From positions 1-64,000 of the forward strand of contig CAXEND010000001.1 in NCBI GenBank assembly GCA_963997635.1: a DNA stretch of 64,000 nucleotides, in the 5' to 3' direction. The translations under genes were made by a program, and so were the position numbers. Under the pieces are notes generated by a model. That model was not told the origin of the DNA, searched no databases, and worked only from the letters and a program-made list of their open reading frames with translations. Below are positions 17,098 through 26,811 of the stretch, piece by piece; position 1 is the first letter of the stretch; the number at the start of each line of letters is the position of its first letter. The stretch is from GCA-2728135 sp002728135. GTDB lineage: Bacteria > Pseudomonadota > Alphaproteobacteria > UBA828.

Positions 17098-18177
17098 GTG
17101 CAGCATGAACTTTCTAGTTTACGAGAGACTGTAGTTTCTGAAGTTGAAAGTGTTTCTAATCTTACAGACTTAGAGGCTATAAGGGTAGCTACGCTTGGGA
17201 AAAAGGGTCGATTAACTCTGTTAATGAAAAGTTTGAGTAATCTTAGTGACGATGAGCGGCGAAGTGCCGGTACTATTTTAAACAAAATAAAAAATGAAAT
17301 AATTGCACTTATCGATGTGCGCAAGACTCAGTTTGAATTAGAAGTTATCAATTTAAAACTCGCTGAGGAATCTATAGACGTTACTTTGCCCTCTAGAATT
17401 AGATCTAAAGGATTCATCCACCCCATAAGTCAGGTTATTGAAGAGATGATAACTATTTTTGGGGAAATGAATTTTGAGATAGCATCAGGGCCTGAAATTG
17501 AAGAAGATTTCTACAATTTTACAGCATTAAATATTCCTCCAGAACATCCCGCTCGTCAAATGCATGACACTTTTTATCTCACCAAGAGAGAAGGAAGTGA
17601 ACAAAAACTTTTGCGTACACATACGTCACCAGTCCAAATAAGGACAATGATTGGTGGATGTCCCCCTTTTCGTATAATTGCACCAGGTAGGACATATCGT
17701 CATGATTATGATATGACTCATACCCCAATGTTTCACCAGATCGAGGGTTTGGTGATTGATGATGGAACTCATTTTGGACATTTAAAGGGTTGTTTGGCTG
17801 ACTTTGTAAGACTTTTCTTTGAGGTCGATGATTTAAATGTTCGTTTCCGTCCTAGCTATTTTCCTTTTACGGAGCCATCAGCAGAGATGGATATAGGATG
17901 TTCTCGCAAGTCTGGCCAACTAAGGTTAGGTGGTGATGAAGATTGGATGGAAATATTAGGATGTGGTATGGTTCACCCTAGAGTTCTGCAAGCCTCAGGA
18001 GTCGATTCTCATCGTTTTCAAGGGTTTGCTTTTGGTGTTGGGGTAGAACGTGCTGCCATGCTTAAATATGGGATACCAGATCTTCGCTCATTCTTTGACT
18101 CGGATATAAGGTGGTTAAAACATTATGGCTTTGGCTCTCTAGACATACCCTCTTTTTTGTCGGGGGTTACCAGATGA
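17098..18177 (+). CDS. pheS: Phenylalanyl-tRNA synthetase alpha subunit
   Basis: The catalytic subunit of the alpha2-beta2 enzyme, 359 residues. It starts at GTG 17098, seven bases after AGAGGAG (17084-17090). A coiled-coil N-terminal arm (about 1-90) precedes the class II core with GPEIEEDFYNFTALN, HTSPVQIRTM, FHQIEGLVID and GFAFGVGVERAAM (motifs 1-3). The stop overlaps the start of pheT by four bases (ATGA), so translation is coupled. Confidence 0.97.
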   Translation: MQHELSSLRETVVSEVESVSNLTDLEAIRVATLGKKGRLTLLMKSLSNLSDDERRSAGTILNKIKNEIIALIDVRKTQFELEVINLKLAEESIDVTLPSRIRSKGFIHPISQVIEEMITIFGEMNFEIASGPEIEEDFYNFTALNIPPEHPARQMHDTFYLTKREGSEQKLLRTHTSPVQIRTMIGGCPPFRIIAPGRTYRHDYDMTHTPMFHQIEGLVIDDGTHFGHLKGCLADFVRLFFEVDDLNVRFRPSYFPFTEPSAEMDIGCSRKSGQLRLGGDEDWMEILGCGMVHPRVLQASGVDSHRFQGFAFGVGVERAAMLKYGIPDLRSFFDSDIRWLKHYGFGSLDIPSFLSGVTR

Positions 18178-20579
18178 AATTTCCGTTATCATGGCTTTTG
18201 GATCATCTTGACACTACAGCTGACCAAATGGAAATAACTGAAAAACTTACATCATTAGGTCTTGAGGTAGAAAAAGTAGAGGACTCAAGTAAAGCCCTCA
18301 AAGGCTTTGTGGTAGGGCTCGTAGAAGAAGCTGTTCAGCACCCAAATGCAGATAGATTGAAATTGTGCAAGGTAAATACTGGTAATGAAACAATTCAGGT
18401 CGTCTGCGGAGCACCTAATGCGAGAATTGGGATAAAAGGTGTTTTTGCACCAGTAGGAGCAATTATTCCAGCAACAGGTGTCCAACTCAAAAAAACAAAG
18501 ATTCGTGGAACAGAAAGTAATGGCATGCTTTGTTCAGAGATGGAACTGGGTTTTTCTGATGATCATGAGGGAATAATTGAGTTACCTCCTGAATCCCCAT
18601 TAGGAGAAGAGGTAGGAAAAATATTAGGCTTGGATGACCCAATAGTACAGATTGCTATAACTCCAAATAGATCAGATTGCTTGGGGGTTTCAGGAATAGC
18701 TCGTGATTTATCAGCAGCTGGGTTGGGCAGCGTTTCAACCCCTGAAGTTAAAAGAATACAGGGAACGTTTAAAAATCCAATTCAAGTAGAGTTTAACCTG
18801 CCTGAAGCCCAAAAAAATGCGTGTCCATTATTTCTTACTCGTTACATAAGGGGAGTAAAGAATATTGAAAGCCCAGAGTGGATGCAAAATAGGCTTAAAG
18901 CAATAGATTTAAGACCAATTTCAGCAATAGTAGATGTCACAAATTATTTAACCTATGACCGGAATAGACCAGTTCATGCATTTGATGCCGATAAATTAGT
19001 TGGTGAAAAGCTTTTTTTAAAAATCATGTCAGGATCTCAAAATTTTGATGCCTTAAATGAAAAAACTTATGTAATTGATGATGGTATGACAGTCATCGAA
19101 GATACAAATGGTGTAGTAAGCTTAGGCGGAGTTATTGGTGGAGAAAAAACAGGTTGTACGGGGAATACAAAGAATATTTTAATAGAGATTGCTCTTTTTG
19201 ATCCAATTCGAACAGCAACAACTGGCAGAAAGCTAGGTATTGAAAGCGATGCCCGTTATCGATTTGAGAGGGGTATTGATCCTGAATTTGCTGCAGATGG
19301 TATGGAACTTGCAACAAAGATGATTATTGATATTTGTGGTGGAGAACCCAGTGATGTGCAGGTTTTAGGCACAGTTCCAAAATGGAAACGTGAAATTTTT
19401 TATAGACCCGAACGGACTCAATCATTAGGGGGGTTAAGTATAGAAAATTCTCAAGATATCAAAATTCTTAATGATTTAGGTTTTAAATGTAAAAAAAATA
19501 AAACAGGGTTTAACGTGGTGCCCCCTTCATGGCGAGGTGATATTGATGGAGAGGCAGACTTGGTAGAAGAGGTTCTGAGAATAATTGGATATGATAAAAT
19601 ACCCCCAATTTCCTTGCCAAAAACGAACACAAGCAAAAAAAATAAGCTGCCTCTTATTGATCAGCGTGCAGGTCGTACTCGGAGAGCCTTGGCTACCAGA
19701 GGCCTTTTAGAAACAGTGACGTATTCCTTTATTTCAAAGGCAAAAGCCTTAAAATTTGATGGTGCTGTGCAAGAGCTAGTATTGGAAAATCCCATAAGTT
19801 CTGAATTAGATGTAATGCGTCCATCCATTTTCCCTAACCTTATCGATGCATTAAGTAAAAATGCTGACCGTGGTTACAAGGATGCAGGATTTTATGAAAT
19901 AGGACCTCAGTTTGAGGGTGATACAGAAGATGCACAAAGATATGTAGCAGCTGGCGTTAGAGCAGGAAATTTTCAAGGGCGTCATTGGCAGGGTGGTATG
20001 CGAACGGTAGATGTATTTGATGCTAAGGCAGATTCTTTAACGGCATTAGAGGCGGCTGGGGCTCCAGTTAATAAGATCCAAGTTACAAAGTGTATTCTAG
20101 ATTGGTATCATCCAGGCCGTTCTGGTGAATATAGATTAGGAACAAAAGTTCTAGGAAGATTTGGCGAGATACACCCAGCAGTAATTTCACACTTTGATTT
20201 ATCAGGAACTGTGGTTGGATTTGAAGTATTTTTAGACGCTATCCCTGCCCCCAAAGGGAAGATTATTACAACAAGACCTGCCTTAAATGCTTCAGATTTT
20301 CAGTCGGTAGATAGAGATTTTGCATTTATTGTGGAAGAAAAAATTCCGTCTCAAGAAATTGTTAGAGCAGCTAAAGGAGTTGAAAAAGCGTTGATAAGTG
20401 ATGTATTTGTTTTTGATATTTACACAGGTAAAGGTGTTGGTGCTGGTTATAAATCTGTAGGGATTACAGTAAGGCTTCAGCCAGACGATAGAACCCTTAC
20501 TGAAGAGGAAATTGAATCGGTAGCTAGGAAAATCATACACAGTGTTCATAGACATACTGCAGGAATCTTAAGAAGTTGA
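18174..20579 (+). CDS. pheT: Phenylalanyl-tRNA synthetase beta subunit
   Basis: ATG 18174 overlaps the pheS stop and begins MKFPLSWLLDHLDT, the conserved PheT N-terminus, so the longer frame reaching back into pheS is rejected. The 801 residues include an EMAP-like tRNA-binding domain with VVCGAPNAR (about 80-88), the B3/B4 editing domain, B5 DNA-binding-like domain, a catalytic-like core and the C-terminal ferredoxin-fold anticodon-binding domain ending HTAGILRS. The length is normal for the bacterial subunit. Confidence 0.97.
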   Translation: MKFPLSWLLDHLDTTADQMEITEKLTSLGLEVEKVEDSSKALKGFVVGLVEEAVQHPNADRLKLCKVNTGNETIQVVCGAPNARIGIKGVFAPVGAIIPATGVQLKKTKIRGTESNGMLCSEMELGFSDDHEGIIELPPESPLGEEVGKILGLDDPIVQIAITPNRSDCLGVSGIARDLSAAGLGSVSTPEVKRIQGTFKNPIQVEFNLPEAQKNACPLFLTRYIRGVKNIESPEWMQNRLKAIDLRPISAIVDVTNYLTYDRNRPVHAFDADKLVGEKLFLKIMSGSQNFDALNEKTYVIDDGMTVIEDTNGVVSLGGVIGGEKTGCTGNTKNILIEIALFDPIRTATTGRKLGIESDARYRFERGIDPEFAADGMELATKMIIDICGGEPSDVQVLGTVPKWKREIFYRPERTQSLGGLSIENSQDIKILNDLGFKCKKNKTGFNVVPPSWRGDIDGEADLVEEVLRIIGYDKIPPISLPKTNTSKKNKLPLIDQRAGRTRRALATRGLLETVTYSFISKAKALKFDGAVQELVLENPISSELDVMRPSIFPNLIDALSKNADRGYKDAGFYEIGPQFEGDTEDAQRYVAAGVRAGNFQGRHWQGGMRTVDVFDAKADSLTALEAAGAPVNKIQVTKCILDWYHPGRSGEYRLGTKVLGRFGEIHPAVISHFDLSGTVVGFEVFLDAIPAPKGKIITTRPALNASDFQSVDRDFAFIVEEKIPSQEIVRAAKGVEKALISDVFVFDIYTGKGVGAGYKSVGITVRLQPDDRTLTEEEIESVARKIIHSVHRHTAGILRS

Positions 20580-20628
20580 ATTTAGATATTTTGTCTATAT
20601 CAGACCTAGCAAGAGTTTTCTCAAGACA

Positions 20629-22431
20629 ATGACCAAACTTTCGCATATACGAAACTTTTCAATCGTTGCACATATCGACCATGGTAAGTCTACACTTGCT
20701 GATCGCCTTATTCAGGTCTGTGGTGGGTTAGATGATAGAGAAATGAGAAGTCAGGTTCTTGACTCCATGGACCTAGAACGCGAGCGGGGCATAACCATAA
20801 AGGCCCAAACGGTCCGTCTAAAATACAAATCAAAAGATGGAATAGAATATATTCTAAATTTGGTTGATACCCCCGGTCATGTGGATTTTGCATATGAAGT
20901 TAGTCGTTCTCTTGCAGCCTGTGAGGGATCTCTTTTGGTCGTTGATGCAACCCAAGGAGTTGAGGCACAAACACTCGCAAACACTTATTTGGCTATTGAT
21001 TCTGATCATGAAATCATACCCGTTTTGAACAAAATTGACCTACCATCAGCAGAGCCCGAACGTATTAAGAGGCAAATAGACGAAGTAATAGGAATTGATT
21101 CTTCAAATGCGATAACAATCTCTGCTAAAACGGGGCAAGGTGTTGAGTTTGTTCTAGAGGCTCTGGTTAACAGATTACCACCACCTGAAGGTGATTTTAA
21201 TAGGCCTCTTAAAGCAATGTTAGTTGATAGTTGGTATGATTCATACCTTGGTGTTGTAATTTTGTTAAGAATTGTAGATGGAGAAATTACCAAAGGTATG
21301 AATATAAAAATGATGTCCTCTGGTAATAAACATAATGTTGAGCAGGTAGGTATATTTACCCCAAAAACAATTAATGTTGATTCCTTGAGTGCTGGAGAAA
21401 TAGGATTCATAACAGCAAGTATAAAGGATGTTTCAGATTGTGAGGTAGGGGACACAATTACAAATGATAAGAATCCAACTGAAGAGGCATTACCAGGTTT
21501 TAAAGCTACTCAACCTGTAGTTTTTTGTGGGCTTTTTCCATCAGATAGTGCGGAATACGAGCGTTTAAGGGAAAGCTTATCAAGATTACGCCTCAATGAC
21601 TCAAGTTTTGTTTTTGAAGCTGAGTCATCTCCAGCCCTTGGTTTTGGTTTTCGTTGTGGGTTTTTAGGTTTATTGCACCTTGAGATTGTTCAAGAGCGTC
21701 TAGAGCGCGAATTTAGTCTTGAGCTTGTAGCAACAGCACCTTCAGTTATTTATAGACTTACTCTGACTACTGGTGAGGCTATTGAACTGCATAATCCCGC
21801 TGATATGCCTGATCCTACTAGAATTGATACTATTGAGGAACCATGGATCAAGGCAACAATAATAGTGCCGGATGATTATCTTGGTCCAGTATTATCCCTA
21901 TGCGAAGAAAAAAGGGGCAATCAGGTAGAATTAACCTATGTTGGTAATAGAGCGATGGTTGTTTACAATTTGCCTTTAAATGAGGTGGTTTTTGATTTTT
22001 ATGATCGTTTGAAATCTGTATCAAGAGGATATGCAAGTTTTGATTATCAGATAGAAAATTATCAGCGGAGTGATTTGGTCAAGTTAAATATTTTGATTAA
22101 TGGTGAAAGCGTTGATGCTTTGGCGATGATTGTTCATAGAAATTATGCTGAATCTAGGGGGCGAGCTTTATGCCAAAGACTTAAAGGTCTTATTCCTCGC
22201 CAGCTATTTAAGATAGCAATTCAGGCGGCTATTGGAGGTAAGGTTATTGCGAGAGAAACTGTTAGTGCATTGAGAAAAGATGTAACTGCAAAATGTTATG
22301 GTGGGGATGTAAGCCGAAAACGTAAATTACTCGAGAGACAAAAACGCGGTAAAAAACGTATGAGGCAAATAGGTAATGTTGAAATACCTCAGGAGGCATT
22401 TCTTGCTGCATTAAAAATGGATAAGGAATAG
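20629..22431 (+). CDS. lepA: Elongation factor 4 (LepA)
   Basis: A translational GTPase of 600 residues. The G domain has AHIDHGKS (14-21), DTPGHVDF, and NKIDLPSAEPER; the EF-G-like domains and the unique C-terminal LepA domain with CYGGDVSRKRKLLERQKRGK follow. LepA binds ribosomes and affects initiation or elongation under stress. It lies 49 bases after pheT and is probably part of, or read through from, the same unit. Confidence 0.97.
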   Translation: MTKLSHIRNFSIVAHIDHGKSTLADRLIQVCGGLDDREMRSQVLDSMDLERERGITIKAQTVRLKYKSKDGIEYILNLVDTPGHVDFAYEVSRSLAACEGSLLVVDATQGVEAQTLANTYLAIDSDHEIIPVLNKIDLPSAEPERIKRQIDEVIGIDSSNAITISAKTGQGVEFVLEALVNRLPPPEGDFNRPLKAMLVDSWYDSYLGVVILLRIVDGEITKGMNIKMMSSGNKHNVEQVGIFTPKTINVDSLSAGEIGFITASIKDVSDCEVGDTITNDKNPTEEALPGFKATQPVVFCGLFPSDSAEYERLRESLSRLRLNDSSFVFEAESSPALGFGFRCGFLGLLHLEIVQERLEREFSLELVATAPSVIYRLTLTTGEAIELHNPADMPDPTRIDTIEEPWIKATIIVPDDYLGPVLSLCEEKRGNQVELTYVGNRAMVVYNLPLNEVVFDFYDRLKSVSRGYASFDYQIENYQRSDLVKLNILINGESVDALAMIVHRNYAESRGRALCQRLKGLIPRQLFKIAIQAAIGGKVIARETVSALRKDVTAKCYGGDVSRKRKLLERQKRGKKRMRQIGNVEIPQEAFLAALKMDKE

Positions 22432-22433
22432 GC

Positions 22434-22457
22434 TAGTTTATATAAGCTATTTTTTTT
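22434..22457 (+). terminator. Small intrinsic terminator candidate after lepA
   Basis: TAGTTT (22434-22439) can pair with AAGCTA (22444-22449) with one G-U pair, and eight T residues follow (22450-22457). It starts three bases after the lepA stop. The T-run overlaps the last codons of the convergent small membrane protein gene, which saves space. Confidence 0.45.
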
Positions 22458-22752
22458 GTAAAATTTTTGAAACTAAATTGATTATTAGTGCACATAAACC
22501 TAATATTAGAGGTATAACCCATGCTGGAAGGGTTAGCAGAGGAAATATAATTTTCCACCAAAGCCAGTACCAAGTATTGTTTTCAATTAATGCTTGAAGT
22601 CCAACTAAACTATTTTTGTCTATTGAGGCCCATAGCTCCCCGGTGCTTATGAAACGATAATTTCCTTCTAAAATCATATTAAATAACTCAAAGCACCATA
22701 TCCCTAGAGCTAGAAATAAATGAATGTAACAAAACCAACGAATTACTCTCAT
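22447..22752 (-). CDS. Small membrane protein of unknown function
   Basis: A 101-residue hydrophobic protein. There is a helix at about residues 5-25, a central region with several Trp and charged residues, and two closely spaced hydrophobic segments at about 62-95 ending in a basic tail (SKILQKK). I do not recognise the family. The frame is intact, Trp-rich and uses codons like its neighbours, which supports a real gene. It is convergent to lepA, and its stop falls within the presumed lepA terminator. Confidence 0.65.
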   Translation of the reverse strand: MRVIRWFCYIHLFLALGIWCFELFNMILEGNYRFISTGELWASIDKNSLVGLQALIENNTWYWLWWKIIFPLLTLPAWVIPLILGLCALIINLVSKILQKK

Positions 22753-22885
22753 AATTACCTTAATGCATAATTGAAACTTGTAGACTTGATTGTGACTGTT
22801 ATCTTGGTAAAAAATAATAAGATAAATATTATTGATTTTCGACTTTTATGAAATTTGTGTAACCTGATATTTATAAATCAGAAAA

Positions 22886-22973
22886 GGAGGGGTGGCCGAG
22901 TGGCTTAAGGCGCACGCTTGGAAAGCGTGTTTACTGAAAGGTAACCGGGGTTCGAATCCCCGTCCCTCCGCCA
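22886..22973 (+). tRNA. tRNA-Ser (anticodon GGA)
   Basis: An 88-base class II tRNA with encoded CCA. The acceptor stem GGAGGGG pairs with TCCCTCC (last pair G-T), the anticodon loop CTTGGAAAG carries GGA, a long variable arm follows, and the T arm reads CCGGGGTTCGAATCCCCGT. GGA reads UCC and UCU codons. Confidence 0.97.
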
Positions 22974-23125
22974 TTTATAGTTAATTTGATAAGCATGCAT
23001 TTAGTTATTAGCCACTTTAGTCTTTTTGTTCATTTGTATTTATAAAGCCATGGCAGCCCTTATTTGCAGGTAATCCCATGAAATATATAAAAAGTTTGTT
23101 ATTTTAATTTCTATGGTAATTCTTA

Positions 23126-23356
23126 ATGGAAGAAAAAATACTAGATACTACAGGGCTTATGTGCCCCTTACCTGTTCTTCGTGCAAGAAAGGTACTGAAA
23201 GAGCTGCCGCCGCAGGCAATTCTGAGAGTTTTTTCAACAGATGCTGCTTCTGTAATGGACTTTGGTGTATTTTGTGATCAAGCGGGACACAAGCTTTTAA
23301 AACAAAACGAAGAGAATGGGGTTTATACTTTTGTAATACTTCGTGGGGATAATTAG
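23126..23356 (+). CDS. tusA: TusA/SirA-family sulfur carrier protein
   Basis: A 76-residue protein with the family motif GLMCPLPVLRARK; Cys13 is the persulfide-bearing residue. TusA-type proteins move sulfur from cysteine desulfurases to acceptors such as the tRNA 2-thiouridine pathway or molybdenum cofactor enzymes. No Tus partner is nearby. The next gene, on the same strand after 75 bases, is an SLC13-type anion transporter, and a MOSC gene lies 6 kb on, so a sulfur theme is possible but unproven. Other members of the TusA/YeeD family cannot be excluded. Confidence 0.85.
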   Translation: MEEKILDTTGLMCPLPVLRARKVLKELPPQAILRVFSTDAASVMDFGVFCDQAGHKLLKQNEENGVYTFVILRGDN

Positions 23357-23431
23357 CAAAATCATTTTATAGGTGTGTTTGAATCATTTTATCGATATGT
23401 TTTTTTAATTTATTATTAATTTTTTGGATTC

Positions 23432-25216
23432 ATGAATTACGAACAAATCGCTATATGCTCAGTTTTAGCTGCTACTTTACTGTTTTTTGTGTGGGGTCGT
23501 TGGCGATATGATTTAGTCGCATTTGGCGCATTAATGGTTTCTGTAGTTTTAGGTTTAATTCCACCAGAACAGGCATTTCTAGGGTTTGGTCATCCCGCTG
23601 TAATTACTGTTGGCGCTGTCTTAATTATTAGTCAGACACTCTCTGGTTCAGGTATTATTGATGCTTTAACAGGTCGTTTATCTTCTGCTTTAAATAAAGG
23701 TCCTAGCAACCACATTGGCTTAATAGGTGGGTTGGCATCACTACTTTCTGCATTTATGAATAATGTAGGTGCTCTTGCGATGCTTATGCCTGTTGCCATA
23801 AAATCTGCTAAACAAGCCGCCCACTCACCATCTATTATACTTATGCCAATAGCATTTGCCTCTATTCTGGGTGGGCTGGTGACATTAATTGGTACACCTC
23901 CAAACATTATTATAGCAACTTTTCGCTCTTCTGTTTCTGGCGAACCTTTTAGAATGTTTGATTTTGCGCCAGTTGGTGGACCTATTGCATTAGTGGGGAT
24001 GTTATTTGTTGTATTTTTTGGGTGGCGACTTATACCAAAAAAACGTAGAGAAAATAGTTCTAGCAAAGATCTTTTTAAAGTGGCAGCTTATTTAGCTGAG
24101 TTTCAAGCAAAAGAAGATTCAATACTAATTGGTAAAGGTCGTCGAGGTGTAACTGAATTATTTAGAAAATGTGATGCAAAGGTTATAGGAATAATTAGAT
24201 CTGAAAACCGTGAACCTGTTATGAGCTGGCAAGGACGTTTAGGGATAGAGGATATTCTAATTGTTGAAGTGTCAGCTGAAAACATAGATAAACTGATTGC
24301 AAGTCTCGAAATTGAATTGGTTGGTACAGGACCCAAAGTTACTGAAGATTTAAAATTAGGTAGTCATACGCTTATCGAAGCTGTTGTTAGTCCGGGAGGT
24401 ATGATCGAGAATCGAACTGCTTTAGGTATAAAGTTAAGAAGTAGATATGGAATAAATCTCTTAGCTTTGTCTCGGGAGGGTGCGTCAACCAGAGCACGTC
24501 TTGGCCGTGCCAGATTGCGTGCTGGTGATGTTCTTCTTTTACATGGGTCAGAGGAGCAGATGTTAGCAGCTTTATCACAAATTGGTTGTTTGCCGCTTGC
24601 TGAGAGAGGGGTTCGGATAAATTTTTCAGAACGGGCTTGGGTATCAATTAGCATTTTTATTGCTGCAATTACCGCAACTTCAACTGGACTTTTAAGCGCA
24701 CCTATATCATTAGGCATGGCTGCAGTTGCAATGTTAGGTATAAAGTCAATTTCATTAAAAGAGGCATATGAGTCAATAAATTGGCCTGTAATAGTGTTAC
24801 TTGGGTCTATGATTCCAGTTGGAGGTGCATTACAAACATCGGGAACCACAGAATTAATAGCTGATGTTATTCTGGATATTGGCTCAGGACTATCTCCTGT
24901 GGTTGTGTTAATTCTTGTTCTTGTAGTTACAATGACATTATCTGATATTGTCAATAATGCAGCTACAGCAGTAATTATGGCTCCAATTGCAATGAATCTC
25001 GCCCAAAATCTAAATGTTAATGCAGATGCATTTTTAATGGCTGTTGCAGTGGGTGCAAGCTGTGCATTTCTCACACCTATTGGCCATCAAAACAATACTT
25101 TAGTCATGGGACCTGGTGCCTACAAGTTTCTCGATTATTGGAGAATGGGATTGCCACTAGAGATAATAATTGTTGCAGTCGCAACTCCTTTGATTTTATT
25201 AGTTTGGCCTTTATAA
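23432..25216 (+). CDS. SLC13/DASS-family anion transporter with central RCK_C (TrkA-C) domains
   Basis: A 594-residue inner-membrane protein. The N-terminal half has hydrophobic helices with the family's MNNVGALAMLMP and GTPPNIIIATF motifs; two soluble RCK_C-like segments lie at about 205-385; the C-terminal half repeats the transporter pattern with IVNNAATAVIMAPIAMN and GHQNNTLVMGPG. This architecture is that of the Na+/sulfate-type (SAC1/SLT-like) or dicarboxylate carriers. Sulfate, another inorganic anion or a carboxylate are all possible substrates. The RCK_C domains suggest regulation by a small ligand. Confidence 0.88.
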   Translation: MNYEQIAICSVLAATLLFFVWGRWRYDLVAFGALMVSVVLGLIPPEQAFLGFGHPAVITVGAVLIISQTLSGSGIIDALTGRLSSALNKGPSNHIGLIGGLASLLSAFMNNVGALAMLMPVAIKSAKQAAHSPSIILMPIAFASILGGLVTLIGTPPNIIIATFRSSVSGEPFRMFDFAPVGGPIALVGMLFVVFFGWRLIPKKRRENSSSKDLFKVAAYLAEFQAKEDSILIGKGRRGVTELFRKCDAKVIGIIRSENREPVMSWQGRLGIEDILIVEVSAENIDKLIASLEIELVGTGPKVTEDLKLGSHTLIEAVVSPGGMIENRTALGIKLRSRYGINLLALSREGASTRARLGRARLRAGDVLLLHGSEEQMLAALSQIGCLPLAERGVRINFSERAWVSISIFIAAITATSTGLLSAPISLGMAAVAMLGIKSISLKEAYESINWPVIVLLGSMIPVGGALQTSGTTELIADVILDIGSGLSPVVVLILVLVVTMTLSDIVNNAATAVIMAPIAMNLAQNLNVNADAFLMAVAVGASCAFLTPIGHQNNTLVMGPGAYKFLDYWRMGLPLEIIIVAVATPLILLVWPL

Positions 25217-25320
25217 AGTATTTTGGCCACTATTAAGGTGTTATATTTTTAAATTTTTCTAATTGGTAATTTAGGATTTTATATCTTAAGCCATATAAAT
25301 TTGAGAGAAAGGTGGATGAA

Positions 25321-26286
25321 ATGCAATTTGGTTTTCCTATTCCAAATGGTGGGGCAATGGCTAAGGCTGAAAATATTTTGAAAATCGCAAAAGTTGGTGA
25401 AAGACTTGGTTTTGAAATATTAGCTATACCTGATCATGTTGTAATGCCTAGGAATATAGCCCCAAACTATCCTTACTCAGAAAATGGTGATGCAACTTTT
25501 GCAACTATTTCTGACGGTACATTCCTTGAGCCATTTGCATTGATGTCATATGTATCTGCTCAGACAGATCAAATTAAATTAATGACATCTGTTATTGTTG
25601 TTCCATATAGAGAGCCCATGTTGACAGCAAAGCTAGCATCGACAATTGATGATTTATCTGGTGGTAGAGTTATTCTTGGTTGTGGTGTAGGTTGGATGCC
25701 AGAAGAATTTAAGGCAGTTGGAAGTCCCCCTTTTGAAGAACGTGGCAAGGTAACCGATGAATATATCGACATATTTATTGAACTTTGGACGAAAGAGAAC
25801 CCAAAATATAGAGGACAATATAGATCATTTGAAGATTTAATGTTTGCTCCAAAGCCAATTCAAAAACCTCATTTGCCAATTTGGATCGGTGGAGAGTCTA
25901 TTCCTGCAATGAGGAGAGTAGTTAGGCGTGGTCAGGCATGGTTTCCTTCAGATGCTAATCCAAAGAATCCGTTTAATACCGCAGAACGCTTCAAAGGTGG
26001 TATAAATACACTTTACAAAATTGCAGAGGATGAGGGACGCTCACCCGAATCAATACACATTGGTTTTTGGGCAATCAGTAGCCCAGGTGTCTGTGAAAAT
26101 ATAATACTCGATAATGGTTCTAGAAAAGCATTTACTGGCAATGTAGATGATATTGTAGAGGATATAAAGGCATATGAGGAGGCTGGTGTGGAGTCTCTAT
26201 TATTCAATTTTCTTCAAGATAGTTGCGAAGCTACAATAGATAGGATGGAAGAATTTGCAGCAGAAATTATGCCAAAAGTACACTAA
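25321..26286 (+). CDS. LLM-class flavin/F420-dependent oxidoreductase (first copy)
   Basis: A luciferase-like monooxygenase-fold (TIM barrel) protein of 321 residues beginning MQFGFPIPNGG. Conserved features include LAIPDHVVMP, LMTSVIVVPYREPM, GRVILGCGVGWMPEEF and LPIWIGGES, typical of the TIGR03619-type F420-associated group. ATG 25321 is preferred to GTG 25312 because AGGTGG lies directly before it. The reaction and even the cofactor (FMN or F420) cannot be deduced. It opens a plus-strand group with an NTF2-fold protein and a second LLM protein. Confidence 0.85.
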   Translation: MQFGFPIPNGGAMAKAENILKIAKVGERLGFEILAIPDHVVMPRNIAPNYPYSENGDATFATISDGTFLEPFALMSYVSAQTDQIKLMTSVIVVPYREPMLTAKLASTIDDLSGGRVILGCGVGWMPEEFKAVGSPPFEERGKVTDEYIDIFIELWTKENPKYRGQYRSFEDLMFAPKPIQKPHLPIWIGGESIPAMRRVVRRGQAWFPSDANPKNPFNTAERFKGGINTLYKIAEDEGRSPESIHIGFWAISSPGVCENIILDNGSRKAFTGNVDDIVEDIKAYEEAGVESLLFNFLQDSCEATIDRMEEFAAEIMPKVH

Positions 26287-26336
26287 ATATATGTTTGAAA
26301 ATTATGAGAATAAAATTTATAGAAAGGAATTAGAGA

Positions 26337-26768
26337 GTGAAAGATGCAATAGACACAAATGGTTTAAAAGAGGTTTTTAAAGATTGGTCAAAGTCTTTAA
26401 ATGAAGGAAATTTAGAGAAATTTTATGATTTTTTTGATGAAGATTCTGAAATATTGGATGAAGACTATCCTTGGAGAATGGATAAATCAGAATTTATTGA
26501 CCACATAAATTTTCATGCTTTTGGTGGTGGTCAAGGAGTATGGGAGTTTTTTGAGTGGGTACCAAGAGAAGTTAATTATAAAGTTTGGGGTTCTACCGGG
26601 CATATAAGTGGTTTTTCAACATTTCGAGGAAAACCTAAGGATAGCGGTTTTAGACAACGATTTATGGGTTTTACAATCACTTTTCATCATGATGGTGATA
26701 GATGGAAGCTTGTGTGTTGGCATCAAAGTGTTTTAGCTGGGCGTATTGATGGAGCATCACCAGGATAA
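26337..26768 (+). CDS. NTF2/SnoaL-fold protein of unknown function
   Basis: A 143-residue protein with the one-helix-then-curved-sheet pattern of SnoaL-like proteins: WSKSLNEGNLEKFYDFFDED at the start, FRGKPKDSGFRQRFMGF in the middle and WKLVCWHQSV near the end. Members of the fold act as isomerases, cyclases, dehydratases or ketosteroid isomerase-like enzymes, or only bind ligands. It starts at GTG 26337 after AAAGGA. Lying between two LLM oxidoreductases, it probably acts on the same pathway intermediate. Confidence 0.75.
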   Translation: MKDAIDTNGLKEVFKDWSKSLNEGNLEKFYDFFDEDSEILDEDYPWRMDKSEFIDHINFHAFGGGQGVWEFFEWVPREVNYKVWGSTGHISGFSTFRGKPKDSGFRQRFMGFTITFHHDGDRWKLVCWHQSVLAGRIDGASPG

Positions 26769-26811
26769 ATTATTATTTAATCCAAATTTTTTACAAATAG
26801 GATTTTAAATT

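Noticed and set aside
18111..18173. Upstream extension of pheT into pheS
   Set aside because: ATG 18174 begins the conserved MKFPLSWL N-terminus and overlaps the pheS stop by four bases, the usual coupling.
24364..25074. Long open frame antisense to the SLC13-type transporter
   Set aside because: Its translation is rich in Ala, Ile, Thr and Pro in a pattern that mirrors the hydrophobic codons of the sense gene, with no ribosome site and no recognisable family.
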